Shown here in pieces: positions 1-8,899 of a DNA stretch of 64,000 nucleotides. Source of the stretch: Variovorax paradoxus (GTDB lineage Bacteria; Pseudomonadota; Gammaproteobacteria; Burkholderiales; Burkholderiaceae_C); NCBI RefSeq assembly GCF_009498455.1, contig NZ_CP045644.1, positions 2,917,001 through 2,981,000 on the forward strand, in the 5' to 3' direction. The notes under the pieces are model-generated. The model saw only the letters and a program-made list of their open reading frames with translations. It ran no database searches and was not told the origin of the DNA. The translations under genes were made by a program, and so were the position numbers. Numbering within the stretch: the first letter of the stretch is position 1; every line of letters starts with the position of its first letter.

Positions 1-80
1 TCGCCCTGGACCACGAAATGGCGCCCGCTGGGTTCGACGGTGATGGAAAAGCCCGCTTCGTGCGGCGCTGTAGCAGTCAT
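1..80 (-). CDS. 5' end of probable 2Fe-2S ferredoxin-type reductase (partial)
   Basis: Only the first 26 codons lie in the window, starting at the ATG complementary to 78-80 and running off the left edge. The peptide opens MTATAPHEAGFSITVEPSGR and continues HFVVQG. This matches the N-terminal beta-strand of plant-type 2Fe-2S ferredoxin domains in the CDP-6-deoxy-delta-3,4-glucoseen reductase-like family, which commonly sits divergently from an SDR epimerase in Comamonadaceae. The cluster-binding cysteines are outside the window, so the family call is an inference from a short segment and from the neighbour. Confidence 0.45.
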   Translation of the reverse strand, partial: MTATAPHEAGFSITVEPSGRHFVVQG

Positions 81-153
81 CGGTATTCTTCGGGGGTGAA
101 CTTTCCCGGCTGCGTGCGGCCGGGACAACTGAAAAGAGACAGGAACCCGGATT

Positions 154-1089
154 TTGCCTTCAATCAATAGCCCCTCCGGCGCACTGCCGGCCCGGTTCCG
201 GCGCGAGCGCCTGCTGATCGTCGGCTGCGGCGACATCGGCCAGCGCGTGGCGCGCGACCTGCGCGGGCGCATGCAGCTGGTCGCACTCACGTCCTCGGCC
301 GACCGCGTCGCGGCGCTGCGCGCGGCCGGCATCCGGCCTCTGGTGGGCAACCTGGACGACAGCGCCACCCTGCGCCGGCTGGCAGGCATCGCGACCCGCG
401 TGCTGCACCTGGCGCCGCCCGCGCGGGACGGCGGCGCGGCCTGGTGGCGCGACCAGCGCACCGTGTCGCTGATGCAGGCGCTGCGGCTGCGCTCGCTGCC
501 TTCGGCGCTGGTCTACGGCTCGACCAGCGGCGTGTACGGCGACTGCGGCGGCGCGCGCGTGAGCGAAACGCGCGGCGTGCGCCCCGACACGCCGCGCTCC
601 CACCGGCGCGTCGATGCCGAGCGCGCCGTGCGCTGGTTCGGCCGCAGCACCGGCGTGCGCACCAGCATCCTGCGCATTCCGGGCATCTACGCACCCGACC
701 GCGAAAACGGCACCCCGCGCGGCCGCCTGGAGCGCGGCACGCCGGTGCTGCGCCGCGAGGACGACGTCTACACCAGCCACATCCACGCCGACGACCTCGC
801 GCGCGCCTGCATGGCGGCCCTGTTCCGCGGCAAGCCCCAACGCGTGGTGCACGCGTCGGACGACACCGAACTGCGCATGGGCGACTACTTCGACCTGGCC
901 GCCGATCTCTACGGTATGCCCCGCCCGCCGCGCGTGGCGCGCGACGAGGCGCAGCGGCAATTGCCGGTGCAACTGCTGAGCTTCATGGGCGAATCGCGCC
1001 GGCTCGACAACACGCGGCTCAAGCGTGAGCTGCGCGTGCGGCTGGCGCACCCGACGGTGCATACCGGGCTGCAGCCTGCGCAAGCCTGA
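154..1089 (+). CDS. NAD(P)-dependent SDR-type epimerase/dehydratase (YeeZ-like)
   Basis: A 311-residue extended short-chain dehydrogenase. The N-terminal Rossmann motif GCGDIG (about residues 24-29) binds the dinucleotide, and the segment VYGSTSGVYGDCGG resembles the catalytic region of YeeZ-type nucleoside-diphosphate-sugar epimerases. The rest carries typical family motifs such as RIPGIYAPDR. The only start that fits is the TTG at 154, because the next in-frame ATG lies about 40 residues in, past the Rossmann motif. It is divergent from the partial reductase at the left edge and 13 nt upstream of the RidA gene. The substrate is unknown. Confidence 0.75.
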   Translation: MPSINSPSGALPARFRRERLLIVGCGDIGQRVARDLRGRMQLVALTSSADRVAALRAAGIRPLVGNLDDSATLRRLAGIATRVLHLAPPARDGGAAWWRDQRTVSLMQALRLRSLPSALVYGSTSGVYGDCGGARVSETRGVRPDTPRSHRRVDAERAVRWFGRSTGVRTSILRIPGIYAPDRENGTPRGRLERGTPVLRREDDVYTSHIHADDLARACMAALFRGKPQRVVHASDDTELRMGDYFDLAADLYGMPRPPRVARDEAQRQLPVQLLSFMGESRRLDNTRLKRELRVRLAHPTVHTGLQPAQA

Positions 1090-1102
1090 AAGGACGCGAC
1101 CC

Positions 1103-1525
1103 GTGAGCAAACAAAGTGTCCGCGTCCCCGACGGCCATCCGACCTTCGGCTCGACCGCCGTCTTCGACACCTTCAAGTACGCGCCCGGCGTCAAGGCCGG
1201 CGGCCTGCTGTTCGTGGCGGGGCAGGTCGGCCTGCGTGCGGACGGCAGCGTGCCCGAGAGCGCCGCGGAGCAGGCCGACTGGGCCTTCCGGCGGCTGGGC
1301 GTCGTGCTGGAAAGCGCGGGGCTCGGTTTTGCCGACCTGGTGGAGATCGTGAGCTACCACGTCGACGTCGGCAGCGAACTCGCGGGCTTTCGCGAAGTGA
1401 AGGACCGCTACATCACGGAGGATTTTCCGGCGTGGACGATCCTCGGCGTGGCGGCGCTGGCGCGGCCGGCGCTGCGGGTGGAGATTCGGGCGGTGGCGGC
1501 GTTGAGGGCCGCGCAGGCGGGCTGA
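1103..1525 (+). CDS. RidA family (YjgF/YER057c/UK114) protein
   Basis: A 140-residue protein of the RidA fold. Family members hydrolyse reactive enamine/imine intermediates released by PLP enzymes; some act in specific catabolic pathways. Visible features are the early segment GLLFVAGQVGLRADGSV, the middle VVLESAGLGFADLVEI and the late WTILGVAALARPALRVEI. The last ends with the conserved substrate-binding 'RPALRVEI' region, where RidA proteins have 'P.a.vEIe'. The GTG at 1103 was chosen over the in-frame ATG at 1025 because the latter would overlap the upstream gene by 65 nt and add non-conserved residues. It probably shares a transcript with the upstream SDR gene. The canonical arginine is present (RPALR). 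Confidence 0.8.
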   Translation: MSKQSVRVPDGHPTFGSTAVFDTFKYAPGVKAGGLLFVAGQVGLRADGSVPESAAEQADWAFRRLGVVLESAGLGFADLVEIVSYHVDVGSELAGFREVKDRYITEDFPAWTILGVAALARPALRVEIRAVAALRAAQAG

Positions 1526-1627
1526 CCGAAGCGGGAGCCCCGGGGCCGGCATCGCAGACCGAGCCGGGCGTACCATGGCGCGACGAGTTCCAGATCGAAA
1601 TCGATCGAAGCGAAGCGGACGAAACGT

Positions 1628-2077
1628 ATGCCACAGATGATTGAAGCCTTGCTTGCCGATCAAGGCGTGCAGGCGGTCCTCGCCTACTTGAATGCGCGCG
1701 TGCCGCACCGGTACACCGGGATCTACAAGATTCGCTCCGACCTGGTCACAAGCCTTTATCTGCACGACAAGCAAGGCGAGTTGATCCCCGAAAACATTGC
1801 CATCGTTCCCTTCGAGGCGAGCATCTGCCCCTTTGTGTTGCGTGACGGCTGGTTCCGGACCGACGACTCGAGTGCGGACGAGCGCTTTGCAACGCATCCC
1901 GGGCGGGACTACACCATCAGCTACCACGGCGTTCCGTTGTTGAACCCCTCGGGCGCGGTCGCCGGGACCTTGTGCCACTTCAACTTCACGGCCGTTCCGC
2001 TGCCGGACGATGAGTTCGAGTTGCTGCACCGGGCCGCCTTGTCGCTCCAGGTGAAGCTCGCCGGCGTTCTTGGCTAG
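1628..2077 (+). CDS. GAF-like domain protein
   Basis: A 149-residue single-domain protein. The pattern of an N-terminal helix, an acidic strand (IYKIRSDLVTSLYLHDKQ), a cysteine-containing loop (EASICPFVLRDG), and a C-terminal strand with HFNFTAVPLPDDEFELLHRA resembles GAF domains of the free-standing type, as in LuxR or GGDEF accessory proteins. No output domain follows. The gene stands alone between the RidA gene and a terminator. Ligand and role are not recognisable. Confidence is moderate for the fold only; the reading frame itself looks real from its codon use and conserved-looking hydrophobic pattern. Confidence 0.55.
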   Translation: MPQMIEALLADQGVQAVLAYLNARVPHRYTGIYKIRSDLVTSLYLHDKQGELIPENIAIVPFEASICPFVLRDGWFRTDDSSADERFATHPGRDYTISYHGVPLLNPSGAVAGTLCHFNFTAVPLPDDEFELLHRAALSLQVKLAGVLG

Positions 2078-2118
2078 GAAGGGCGCTGTCCGGCCCGAGA
2101 GGGCTCGAAGCAAAGAAA

Positions 2119-2152
2119 AACCCGCTGCGCCGATGAAGCGAGCGGGTTTCTT
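2119..2152. terminator. Rho-independent terminator, probably bidirectional
   Basis: An 8-bp stem AACCCGCT (2119-2126) pairs with AGCGGGTT (2141-2148). The stem is followed by TTC TTG on the + strand and by a run of T (complement of AAAAA at 2116-2120) on the - strand. It can end the GAF-like gene and the tRNA-Leu transcript arriving from the right. Confidence 0.7.
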
Positions 2153-2180
2153 GATGTGGGGGTGAGACGCTGTCGTCTCA

Positions 2181-2265
2181 TGGTGCCCGGGGCCGGAATC
2201 GAACCGGCACACCTTTCGGTGGGGGATTTTGAGTCCCCTGCGTCTACCAATTTCACCACCCGGGC
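2181..2265 (-). tRNA. tRNA-Leu (anticodon CAA)
   Basis: Read on the - strand, the acceptor stem GCCCGGG (2265-2259) pairs with CCCGGGC (2191-2185), followed by discriminator A and an encoded CCA (2183-2181). The anticodon stem GGGGA/TCCCC encloses the loop CTCAAAA, giving anticodon CAA, which reads the leucine codon UUG. A long variable arm and the T-loop GGTTCGATTCC are present, as expected for a class II tRNA of 85 nt. The terminator at 2119-2152 lies downstream. Confidence 0.95.
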
Positions 2266-2306
2266 ACATCCGGAAGGAAGCCCAAAATTATGGCACAGTG
2301 GCTGGC

Positions 2307-3209
2307 ATGAATTATCCGACGATCGAAGACGCCATCGGCAAGACCCCCCTGGTTGCCCTGCAACGCATCCACGCGGCAGAAAACGCCAAGCGCGGCAACG
2401 TGATTCTCGGGAAGCTCGAAGGCAACAACCCGGCGGGTTCGGTCAAGGACCGGCCGGCGCTGTCGATGATCAAGCGGGCCGAGGAACGCGGGGAAATCAA
2501 GCCCGGCGACACGCTGATCGAAGCCACCTCGGGCAACACCGGCATCGCGCTGGCGATGGCCGCCGCCATCAAGGGCTACCGCATGGTGCTGATCATGCCG
2601 GAGGACCTCTCGGTGGAGCGCGCCCAGACCATGAAGGCCTTCGGCGCCGAACTCGTGCTCACGCCCAAGAGCGGCGGCATGGAATACGCGCGCGACCTCG
2701 CCGAGCAGATGGTCGGTCAAGGCAAGGGCCGCGTGCTCGACCAGTTCGCCAACCCCGACAACCCGCGCATCCACTACGAGACCACCGGCCCCGAGATCTG
2801 GACCGACACGCAGGGCAAGATCACCCACTTCGTGAGCGCCATGGGCACCACGGGCACCATCACCGGTGTCTCGCGCTACCTGAAGGAAAAGAACCCGGCG
2901 GTGCGCATCGTCGGCGCGCAGCCGGCCGAAGGCTCGCGCATTCCCGGCATCCGCAAATGGCCCACTGAATACCTGCCGAAGATCTACGACCCGAGCTGCG
3001 TCGACGAAGAAATCAGCGTGACCCAGGACGACGCCGAAGAAATGTGCCGGCGCCTCGCGCGCGAAGAGGGCATCTTCGGCGGCATCTCGGCAGCCGGCGC
3101 GCTGTGGGCGGCCATCGAAGTGTCGAAGAAGGTCGAGAACGCGACCATCGTCTTCGTCGTGTGCGACCGCGGCGACCGCTACCTGTCGACGGGCGTTTTC
3201 CCCGCCTGA
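2307..3209 (+). CDS. cysM: Cysteine synthase B (O-acetylserine/thiosulfate sulfhydrylase)
   Basis: A 300-residue PLP-dependent beta-replacement enzyme that makes cysteine (or S-sulfocysteine from thiosulfate) from O-acetylserine in the cytoplasm. The PLP lysine lies in GSVKDRPAL near residue 47, the substrate loop is TSGNTGIAL, and the phosphate-binding glycine loop is GTTGTITG. The length and the C-terminus CDRGDRYLSTG match CysM rather than the longer CysK. The ATG at 2307 begins MNYPTIEDAIGKTPLV, the standard family start. An in-frame start at 2229 would run through the tRNA gene and is rejected. The gene lies upstream of a NUDIX/tusA pair that also has a sulfur-transfer member. Confidence 0.93.
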   Translation: MNYPTIEDAIGKTPLVALQRIHAAENAKRGNVILGKLEGNNPAGSVKDRPALSMIKRAEERGEIKPGDTLIEATSGNTGIALAMAAAIKGYRMVLIMPEDLSVERAQTMKAFGAELVLTPKSGGMEYARDLAEQMVGQGKGRVLDQFANPDNPRIHYETTGPEIWTDTQGKITHFVSAMGTTGTITGVSRYLKEKNPAVRIVGAQPAEGSRIPGIRKWPTEYLPKIYDPSCVDEEISVTQDDAEEMCRRLAREEGIFGGISAAGALWAAIEVSKKVENATIVFVVCDRGDRYLSTGVFPA

Positions 3210-3279
3210 TTCCGTCATCCTGCTGCGGCGCCTTCACCGGGCGCCGCAAGCCCTGAGAAAAAGAACAGAGACTTTCCCC

Positions 3280-3855
3280 ATGCCCCACCCCAAGTTTTGC
3301 CAGGCCTGCGCCACCCCGCTCGAATGGATCGCGTTGATGGAAGACGGCGGTCCCAAGGAGCGGCTGCGCTGCCCCAACTGCGGCCACACGCACTGGAACA
3401 ACCCCACGCCCGTGCTCGCGGCCATCGTCGAGTACCGAGGCCAGGTGCTGCTGGCGCGCAATGCGGCCTGGCCGGGCAAGATGTTTGCGCTCATCACCGG
3501 CTTCATGGAAGCCGGCGAGACGCCCGAGGAGGGCATCGCGCGCGAGGTCAAGGAAGAAACCAACCTCGACGTGAGCGCGACGAAGCTCGTCGGGGCCTAC
3601 GACTTCCAGCGCATGAACCAGATCATCATCGCGTACCACGTGGTGGCCGACGGCGAGGTGAAGCTCTCGCCCGAGCTGGTGGACTACCGCCTCTACGACC
3701 TGCCCGACCTGCGGTGCTGGCCCGCCGGCACCGGCTACGCGCTGGCCGACTGGCTGCGCACGCGCGGCCACGAGCCCGTGTTCTTCACCGCTGCGGAAAA
3801 CGAAGAGCGTCGCCGCGGCCTGAACCTGCCGCCGGAGCCTGGCAATGCAAGTTGA
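3280..3855 (+). CDS. NUDIX hydrolase with N-terminal zinc ribbon
   Basis: A 191-residue protein. The N-terminus has two CxxC pairs (FCQACAT and LRCPNCGHTH), a NudC-type zinc ribbon. The NUDIX box follows at about residues 73-96: GFMEAGE, then REVKEET, supplying the metal-binding glutamates. The final glycine of the consensus is replaced by Asn in EETNL. Such proteins cleave nucleoside diphosphates linked to another moiety; the zinc ribbon suggests an NADH-pyrophosphatase-like relative, but the substrate cannot be read from sequence. It overlaps tusA by 11 nt, so the two are probably translationally coupled. Confidence 0.85.
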   Translation: MPHPKFCQACATPLEWIALMEDGGPKERLRCPNCGHTHWNNPTPVLAAIVEYRGQVLLARNAAWPGKMFALITGFMEAGETPEEGIAREVKEETNLDVSATKLVGAYDFQRMNQIIIAYHVVADGEVKLSPELVDYRLYDLPDLRCWPAGTGYALADWLRTRGHEPVFFTAAENEERRRGLNLPPEPGNAS

Positions 3856-4072
3856 CCGCGAAATCGACACGCGCGGCCTCAACTGTCCGCTGCCGATCCT
3901 GAAGGCGAAAAAATCGCTCAACGACATGGCGAGCGGCCAGTTGCTGAAGGTGGTGTCGACCGACCCGGGCTCGGTGCGCGACTTTCAGGCCTTCGCGCGC
4001 CAGACCGGCAACGAGCTGATGGCGCAGGAGACCGTGGGCAGCGACTTCATCCATGTGTTGAAGCGACGCTAG
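3845..4072 (+). CDS. tusA: TusA family sulfurtransferase
   Basis: A 75-residue protein with the TusA/SirA fold. The active-site motif is RGLNCPLPILKAKKSL, whose cysteine carries a persulfide for tRNA 2-thiouridine or molybdenum-cofactor sulfur relay. The length and the second half (VVSTDPGSVRDFQAF) are typical of the family. It starts inside the end of the NUDIX gene and is closed by the strong terminator at 4098-4126. The symbol is used for the family; the actual sulfur acceptor in this organism is not known. Confidence 0.88.
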   Translation: MQVDREIDTRGLNCPLPILKAKKSLNDMASGQLLKVVSTDPGSVRDFQAFARQTGNELMAQETVGSDFIHVLKRR

Positions 4073-4097
4073 CGCACTGCTGGCAAGCGTCAAAAAG

Positions 4098-4126
4098 AAA
4101 GGGGCCTCGCGGCCCCTTTGCTTTTT
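4098..4126. terminator. Bidirectional Rho-independent terminator
   Basis: A 9-bp stem AAAGGGGCC (4098-4106) pairs with GGCCCCTTT (4111-4119) around the loop TCGC. CTTTTTCTT follows on the + strand, and a T run from AAAAAG at 4092-4097 lies on the other side. It separates the convergent tusA and galU genes. Confidence 0.9.
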
Positions 4127-4147
4127 CTTCAGTGCTGCCCAGCGCCC

Positions 4148-5041
4148 TCAGAGCTTCAGGCTCTTGAGGTATTCGCGGAACTGCTCGCCCACCTCGGGGT
4201 GCGCCAGCGCCAGTTCCACCGAGGCCTGCAGGAAGCCTTCCTTGCTGCCGCAGTCGTAGCGGATGCCCTTGTACGAGTAAGCGTAGACCGATTCCTTCTT
4301 CATCAGCGCGGCGATGCCGTCGGTGAGCTGGATCTCGCCGCCCGCGCCCTTGGGCTGGTTGCGGATCTCGTCGAACACGCCGGGCGTGAGGATGTAGCGG
4401 CCGGCCACGCCCAGGCGCGAGGGCGCGTCTTCGGGCTTGGGCTTCTCGACCATGCGGTTGACCTTCACGAGGCCGTCTTCCACGGTCTCTCCGGCCACGA
4501 TGCCGTAGCGCTTGACGTGCTCCAGCGGCACTTCCTGCACGGCCAGCACCGAGGCGCCCAGGCGCGCGAAGGCTTCGGTCATCTGCGCCAGCACCGGCAG
4601 GCCGCCGACAGGGCCGACCATCAGGTCGTCCGCCAGCAGCACGGCGAAGGGCTCGTTGCCGACCAGGTGCTCGGCGCAGAGCACGGCGTGGCCCAGGCCC
4701 AGCATGCGCGGCTGGCGCACGTACGAGCAGGTCATGTCGTCGGGCGACACCGAGCGGGCGATTTCGAGCAGCGCGTGCTTGCCGCTGGCTTCGAGCTGGC
4801 TTTCGAGCTCGTAGGCGGTGTCGTAGTGGTCTTCGATCGCACGCTTGTTGCGCCCGGTCACAAAAATCATGTCGCGGATGCCCGCGGCATAGGCTTCCTC
4901 GACGGCGTACTGGATCAGCGGCTTGTCGACAACCGGCAGCATTTCCTTCGGCTGTGCCTTGGTGGCAGGCAGAAAGCGGGTGCCGAAGCCTGCAACAGGG
5001 AATACGGCCTTGCGGATGCGTGTCGGGGAAGAAGTGGACAT
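4148..5041 (-). CDS. galU: UTP-glucose-1-phosphate uridylyltransferase
   Basis: A 297-residue nucleotidyltransferase that makes UDP-glucose for surface polysaccharides and trehalose/glycogen-type pathways. The N-terminal signature [19 protein letters not shown] (residues 12-30) binds the nucleotide, [19 protein letters not shown] follows, and [11 protein letters not shown] is the conserved sugar-binding region. Length and motifs are canonical for GalU. The start is ATG, preceded on the - strand by an AG-rich stretch (AAGAGGAAA) suitable as a ribosome-binding site. It lies 101 nt downstream of valS on the same strand, with a hairpin between them. Confidence 0.95.
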   Translation of the reverse strand: MSTSSPTRIRKAVFPVAGFGTRFLPATKAQPKEMLPVVDKPLIQYAVEEAYAAGIRDMIFVTGRNKRAIEDHYDTAYELESQLEASGKHALLEIARSVSPDDMTCSYVRQPRMLGLGHAVLCAEHLVGNEPFAVLLADDLMVGPVGGLPVLAQMTEAFARLGASVLAVQEVPLEHVKRYGIVAGETVEDGLVKVNRMVEKPKPEDAPSRLGVAGRYILTPGVFDEIRNQPKGAGGEIQLTDGIAALMKKESVYAYSYKGIRYDCGSKEGFLQASVELALAHPEVGEQFREYLKSLKL

Positions 5042-5086
5042 GGGCGGTTCAGTGTCGTTTCAAAGAGGAAAGAAGAGGGTTGGGAG

Positions 5087-5118
5087 AGGATGCGGCGCGA
5101 AGCCGGCCACCGCATCCT
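5087..5118 (-). other. Hairpin between valS and galU
   Basis: AGGATGCGG (5087-5095) pairs perfectly with CCGCATCCT (5110-5118) around a 14-nt loop. No T run follows in either direction, so it is at best a weak terminator or an RNA-stability element at the end of the valS message. Confidence 0.35.
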
Positions 5119-5142
5119 AAGCCCCCACTCCGGCCTCGTCTG

Positions 5143-8013
5143 TCAGCCGAGGCGTACAAGCTGGTCGCGCAGGCGCTCCAGCGTGGCGGTGAAATCGGCC
5201 AGGCGCGTGCGCTCCTGCTCGATCACGGCGGGCGGCGCCTTGGCCACGAAGGCCTCGTTGCCGAGCTTGCCGTGCACCTTGGCGATCTCGCCCTCGATGC
5301 GTGCAATTTCCTTGCCGATGCGCAGCTTCTCGGCCGCCTTGTCGATCTCCATGTGCAGGCACAGGCGCGTGGCGCCCACGACGGCCACGGGCGCGGCTTC
5401 GGCGGCGGCCTGCCACGAGGCCTCGTCGTCGAACACCTTCACTTCCTTGAGCTTGGCCAGCGCCTGCAGCACCGGCGCCGCGTCGCGCAGGAAGGCCGCG
5501 CCTTCGGCGTCGTCGGCCACCGCGTACAGCGGCAGGCGCGTCGCGGGCGACACGTTCATCTCGCCGCGCAGCGTGCGGCAGGCATCGACCAGCGCCTTCA
5601 GGCGCGCCACGTGCGCCTCGGCGGCCTCGTCGATCTTCTCGGGCTGGCTCTGCGGATAGGCCGCGATCATGATCGATGCGCCTTCACGGCCCGCGACCTT
5701 CGAGACCTTCTGCCACAGCTCTTCGGTGATGAACGGAATGATCGGGTGCGCCAGGCGCAGCAGCGCCTCGAGCACGCGGATCAGCGTGCGGCGCGTGGCG
5801 CGCTTTTGCGCGTCGTCGCCGGTCTGGATCTGCACCTTGGCAATCTCGAGGTACCAGTCGCAGAACTCGTCCCAGGCGAACTGATAGATCGCGTTGGCCA
5901 CGTTGTCCAGGCGGTATTCCTCGAAGCCCTTGGCCACTTCGGCTTCGACGCGCTGCAGCTGCGAGACGATCCAGAAGTCGGCGCGGCTGAACTTCAGGTA
6001 GCCGTGCGCCTTGCCGCCGATCTGGCAGTCTTCCTTCGTGTGTTCGAGCAGGCCGCAGTCCTGGCCTTCGCAGTTCATCAGCACGAAGCGCGTGGCGTTC
6101 CACAGCTTGTTGCAGAAGTTGCGATAGCCCTCGCAGCGTTTCGAGTCGAAGTTGATGCTGCGGCCGAGCGAGGCCAGCGAGGCAAACGTGAAGCGCAGCG
6201 CATCGGCGCCGAAGGCCGGAATGCCGTCCGGGAATTCCTTCTGCGTGTTCTTGCGCACCGCCGGTGCGGTCTCGGGCTTGCGCAGGCCCTGCGTGCGCTT
6301 GTCGAGCAACTGGGGCAACTCGATGCCGTCGATCAGGTCGACCGGGTCGAGCACGTTGCCTTCCGACTTGCTCATCTTCTTGCCTTGGGCGTCGCGCACC
6401 AGGCCGTGGATGTACACGTCCTTGAACGGCACCGTGCCCATGAAGTGCTTGGTCATCATGATCATCCGGGCGACCCAGAAGAAGATGATGTCGTAGCCCG
6501 TCACGAGCACGGTCGAGGGCAGGTACAGCGCCAGGTCTTGCGTCTTCTCGGGCCAGCCCAGCGAAGAGAAGGGCACCAGCGCCGACGAGTACCAGGTGTC
6601 GAGCACGTCTTCGTCGCGCGTGAGCGTCTTGCCCGGCGCCTTGGCCTGCGCCTCGGCTTCGGTCTCGGCCACGTACACCGTGCCGTCTTCGTCGTACCAG
6701 GCCGGAATCTGATGGCCCCACCAGAGCTGGCGCGAAATGGTCCAGTCCTGGATGTTCTCCATCCAGTGGTTGTAGGTGTTGACCCAGTTCTCGGGCACGA
6801 AGCGCACTTCGCCCGACTTCACCACGTCGATCGCCTTCTGCGCGATCGACTGGCCGTCGGCGCCGGGGCGCGTCATGGCCACGTACCACTGGTCGGTGAG
6901 CATCGGCTCGACCACGGCGCCCGAGCGTGCGCAGCGCGGCACCATGAGGCGGTGCTTCTTCACCTCGACCAGCAGGCCCAGCGCCTCGAGGTCGGCCACG
7001 ATGGCCTTGCGCGCCACGAAGCGGTCCAGGCCGCGGTACTTTTCGGGGGCGTTGTCGTTGATGGTCGCGTCGAGCGTCAGGATGCCGATCACCTCGAGCT
7101 TGTGGCGCTGGCCGACGGCATAGTCGTTGTAGTCGTGCGCGGGCGTCACCTTGACCACGCCGGTGCCGAATTCCTTGTCGACGTAGTCGTCGGCAATGAT
7201 CGGAATCAGCTTGTCCACCAGCGGCAGCTTCACGTGCTTGCCGATCAGGTGCTTGTAGCGTTCGTCTTCGGGGTGGACCATCACGGCCGTGTCGCCGAGC
7301 ATGGTTTCGGGGCGCGTGGTGGCCACCGTGAGCGTGCCGCTGCCGTCTTCGAGCGGGTAGGCGATGTGCCAGAGCGAGCCGTCTTCTTCTTCGCTCTCGA
7401 CTTCGAGGTCGCTCACCGAGGTCTTGAGCACCGGGTCCCAGTTGCCCAGGCGCTTGCCGCGGTAGATCAGGCCTTCTTCATAGAGCTTCACGAAGGTGTG
7501 CGTGACCACCTTGGACAGGTCGTCGTCCATCGTGAAGTACTCGCGGCTCCAGTCGACCGTGTCGCCCATGCGGCGCATCTGCTCGGTGATGGTGCTGCCC
7601 GACTTTTCCTTCCACTCCCACACGCGCGCCACGAAGTTCTTGCGGCCCAGGTCGTGGCGGCTGACCTTCTGCTCCTGCAGCTGGCGCTCCACCACGATCT
7701 GGGTGGCGATGCCCGCGTGGTCGGTGCCCGGCACCCACAGCGTGTTGGCGCCCTTCATGCGGTGGTAGCGCGTGAGGCTGTCCATGATCGTCTGGTTGAA
7801 CGCATGGCCCATGTGCAGCGTGCCCGTCACGTTGGGCGGCGGCAGCTGGATCGCGAACGACTCGGCGCCTTCCTTGGGCTGCTGCGTGCCGCGGAAACCC
7901 GCCTTGGCGTAGCCGCGCTGCTCCCATTCCGGGCCCCAGTGCGCCTCGATGGCGGCGGGTTCGAACGATTTGGAGAGGCTCTCGAGGCCGGGCTGGGAGG
8001 TAGGTTCGCTCAT
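5143..8013 (-). CDS. valS: Valine-tRNA ligase
   Basis: A 956-residue class I aminoacyl-tRNA synthetase. The HIGH-type motif is [14 protein letters not shown] near residue 58, the KMSKS motif lies in [14 protein letters not shown] (about residue 554), the editing domain (about 200-400) is complete, and the C-terminal coiled-coil ends with [12 protein letters not shown]. Length matches bacterial ValRS. The ATG at 8013 begins [17 protein letters not shown]. No good Shine-Dalgarno sequence precedes it; a terminator-like hairpin lies only 11 nt upstream (see 8025-8046), which may govern expression. The gene is divergent from yaaA. Confidence 0.96.
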   Translation of the reverse strand: MSEPTSQPGLESLSKSFEPAAIEAHWGPEWEQRGYAKAGFRGTQQPKEGAESFAIQLPPPNVTGTLHMGHAFNQTIMDSLTRYHRMKGANTLWVPGTDHAGIATQIVVERQLQEQKVSRHDLGRKNFVARVWEWKEKSGSTITEQMRRMGDTVDWSREYFTMDDDLSKVVTHTFVKLYEEGLIYRGKRLGNWDPVLKTSVSDLEVESEEEDGSLWHIAYPLEDGSGTLTVATTRPETMLGDTAVMVHPEDERYKHLIGKHVKLPLVDKLIPIIADDYVDKEFGTGVVKVTPAHDYNDYAVGQRHKLEVIGILTLDATINDNAPEKYRGLDRFVARKAIVADLEALGLLVEVKKHRLMVPRCARSGAVVEPMLTDQWYVAMTRPGADGQSIAQKAIDVVKSGEVRFVPENWVNTYNHWMENIQDWTISRQLWWGHQIPAWYDEDGTVYVAETEAEAQAKAPGKTLTRDEDVLDTWYSSALVPFSSLGWPEKTQDLALYLPSTVLVTGYDIIFFWVARMIMMTKHFMGTVPFKDVYIHGLVRDAQGKKMSKSEGNVLDPVDLIDGIELPQLLDKRTQGLRKPETAPAVRKNTQKEFPDGIPAFGADALRFTFASLASLGRSINFDSKRCEGYRNFCNKLWNATRFVLMNCEGQDCGLLEHTKEDCQIGGKAHGYLKFSRADFWIVSQLQRVEAEVAKGFEEYRLDNVANAIYQFAWDEFCDWYLEIAKVQIQTGDDAQKRATRRTLIRVLEALLRLAHPIIPFITEELWQKVSKVAGREGASIMIAAYPQSQPEKIDEAAEAHVARLKALVDACRTLRGEMNVSPATRLPLYAVADDAEGAAFLRDAAPVLQALAKLKEVKVFDDEASWQAAAEAAPVAVVGATRLCLHMEIDKAAEKLRIGKEIARIEGEIAKVHGKLGNEAFVAKAPPAVIEQERTRLADFTATLERLRDQLVRLG

Positions 8014-8024
8014 GGGGAATGCAA

Positions 8025-8046
8025 AACGGCACCCTCGGGTGCCGTT
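8025..8046 (-). promoter_or_regulatory. Terminator-like hairpin in the valS leader
   Basis: On the - strand a perfect 10-bp stem AACGGCACCC/GGGTGCCGTT with a 2-nt loop is followed directly by TTTTG and then, after about 10 nt, the valS start codon. The upstream neighbour yaaA is on the opposite strand, so there is no gene for this structure to terminate. A possible -10 element TAAAAT lies at 8076-8071. An attenuator, or a structure masking the start, is an inference. Confidence 0.5.
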
Positions 8047-8118
8047 GGTGACAAGGTGGGATTGCCCGGGATTTTACCGGCGTGGCCCGGGGTAACCCCA
8101 GCCCCACATAATCGACCG

Positions 8119-8899
8119 ATGCTGTTCCTGCTTTCCCCCGCGAAGTCGCTCGACTACGACACCCCGTCCCTTCCGAAACCCCCGCCACCCAGCCCCATTT
8201 CGAAGCCCCGCGCGGCCCTCGGCCGAACTCATCAAGCTGCTGCGCGAGAAGTCGCCCCAGGACATCGCCGAGCTGATGCACCTGTCCGACAAGCTCTCGG
8301 CCCTCAACGTGGCCCGCTACGCCGCCTGGTCGAGCAAAAGCACCGAGAAGAACGCCCGCCAGGCCGCCTTTGCCTTCGACGGCGACGTCTACGGCGGCTT
8401 CGATGCCCGCAGCCTCACGCCCGCCCAGCTCGCCTGGGCACAGGACCACGTCGGCATCCTCAGCGGCCTGTACGGCCTGCTGCGCCCGCTCGACCGCCTG
8501 CAGCCCTACCGGCTCGAAATGGGCACCGCGCTGGCCAACCGCCACGGCAAGGACCTGTACGCCTTCTGGGGCTCGCGCATCGCCGAGCACCTGAACGAGC
8601 GCCTCGCGGCCGACCGCACGCCGGTCGTCATCAACGTCGCCTCGCAGGAGTACTTCAAGTCGGTGGACCAGAAAGTGCTCAAGGCGCGCGTGGTCGAATG
8701 CGTGTTCCAGGAATGGAAGGGCGACAAGTACAAGATCGTGAGCTTCTTCGCCAAGCGCGCCCGCGGCCTGCTGGCGCGCTGGGCCGTGCTGCACCAGGCG
8801 GCCACGCCCAAGGCGCTGGAAAAATTCGATCTCGAGGGTTATGGTTTCGACGCTCAGGTATCGACAGCCGAAAGGCTGGTGTTCAGAAGGAAAGTCTGA
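8119..8899 (+). pseudogene. yaaA: Peroxide stress protein YaaA, broken by two frameshifts
   Basis: The ATG at 8119 begins MLFLLSPAKSLDYDTPS, the classic YaaA/DUF328 start. Homology then moves to another frame at about 8184 (ATQPHFEAPRG) and again at about 8219 (SAELIKLLREKSPQDIAEL), after which it runs uninterrupted to the stop at 8897-8899. Each switch is explained by one missing base, both in C runs (near 8179-8183 and 8216-8218). Apart from that the protein, about 260 residues in all, looks complete. YaaA limits free iron during peroxide stress in E. coli. Two single-base losses 35 nt apart in homopolymers may be sequencing errors. The next gene overlaps its stop by 1 nt. Confidence 0.8.

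Noticed and set aside
8065..8110. Short frame MWGWGYPGPRR upstream of valS as a possible attenuator leader peptide
   Set aside because: It lacks valine codons and overlaps the likely valS promoter, so it does not support classic leader-peptide attenuation.
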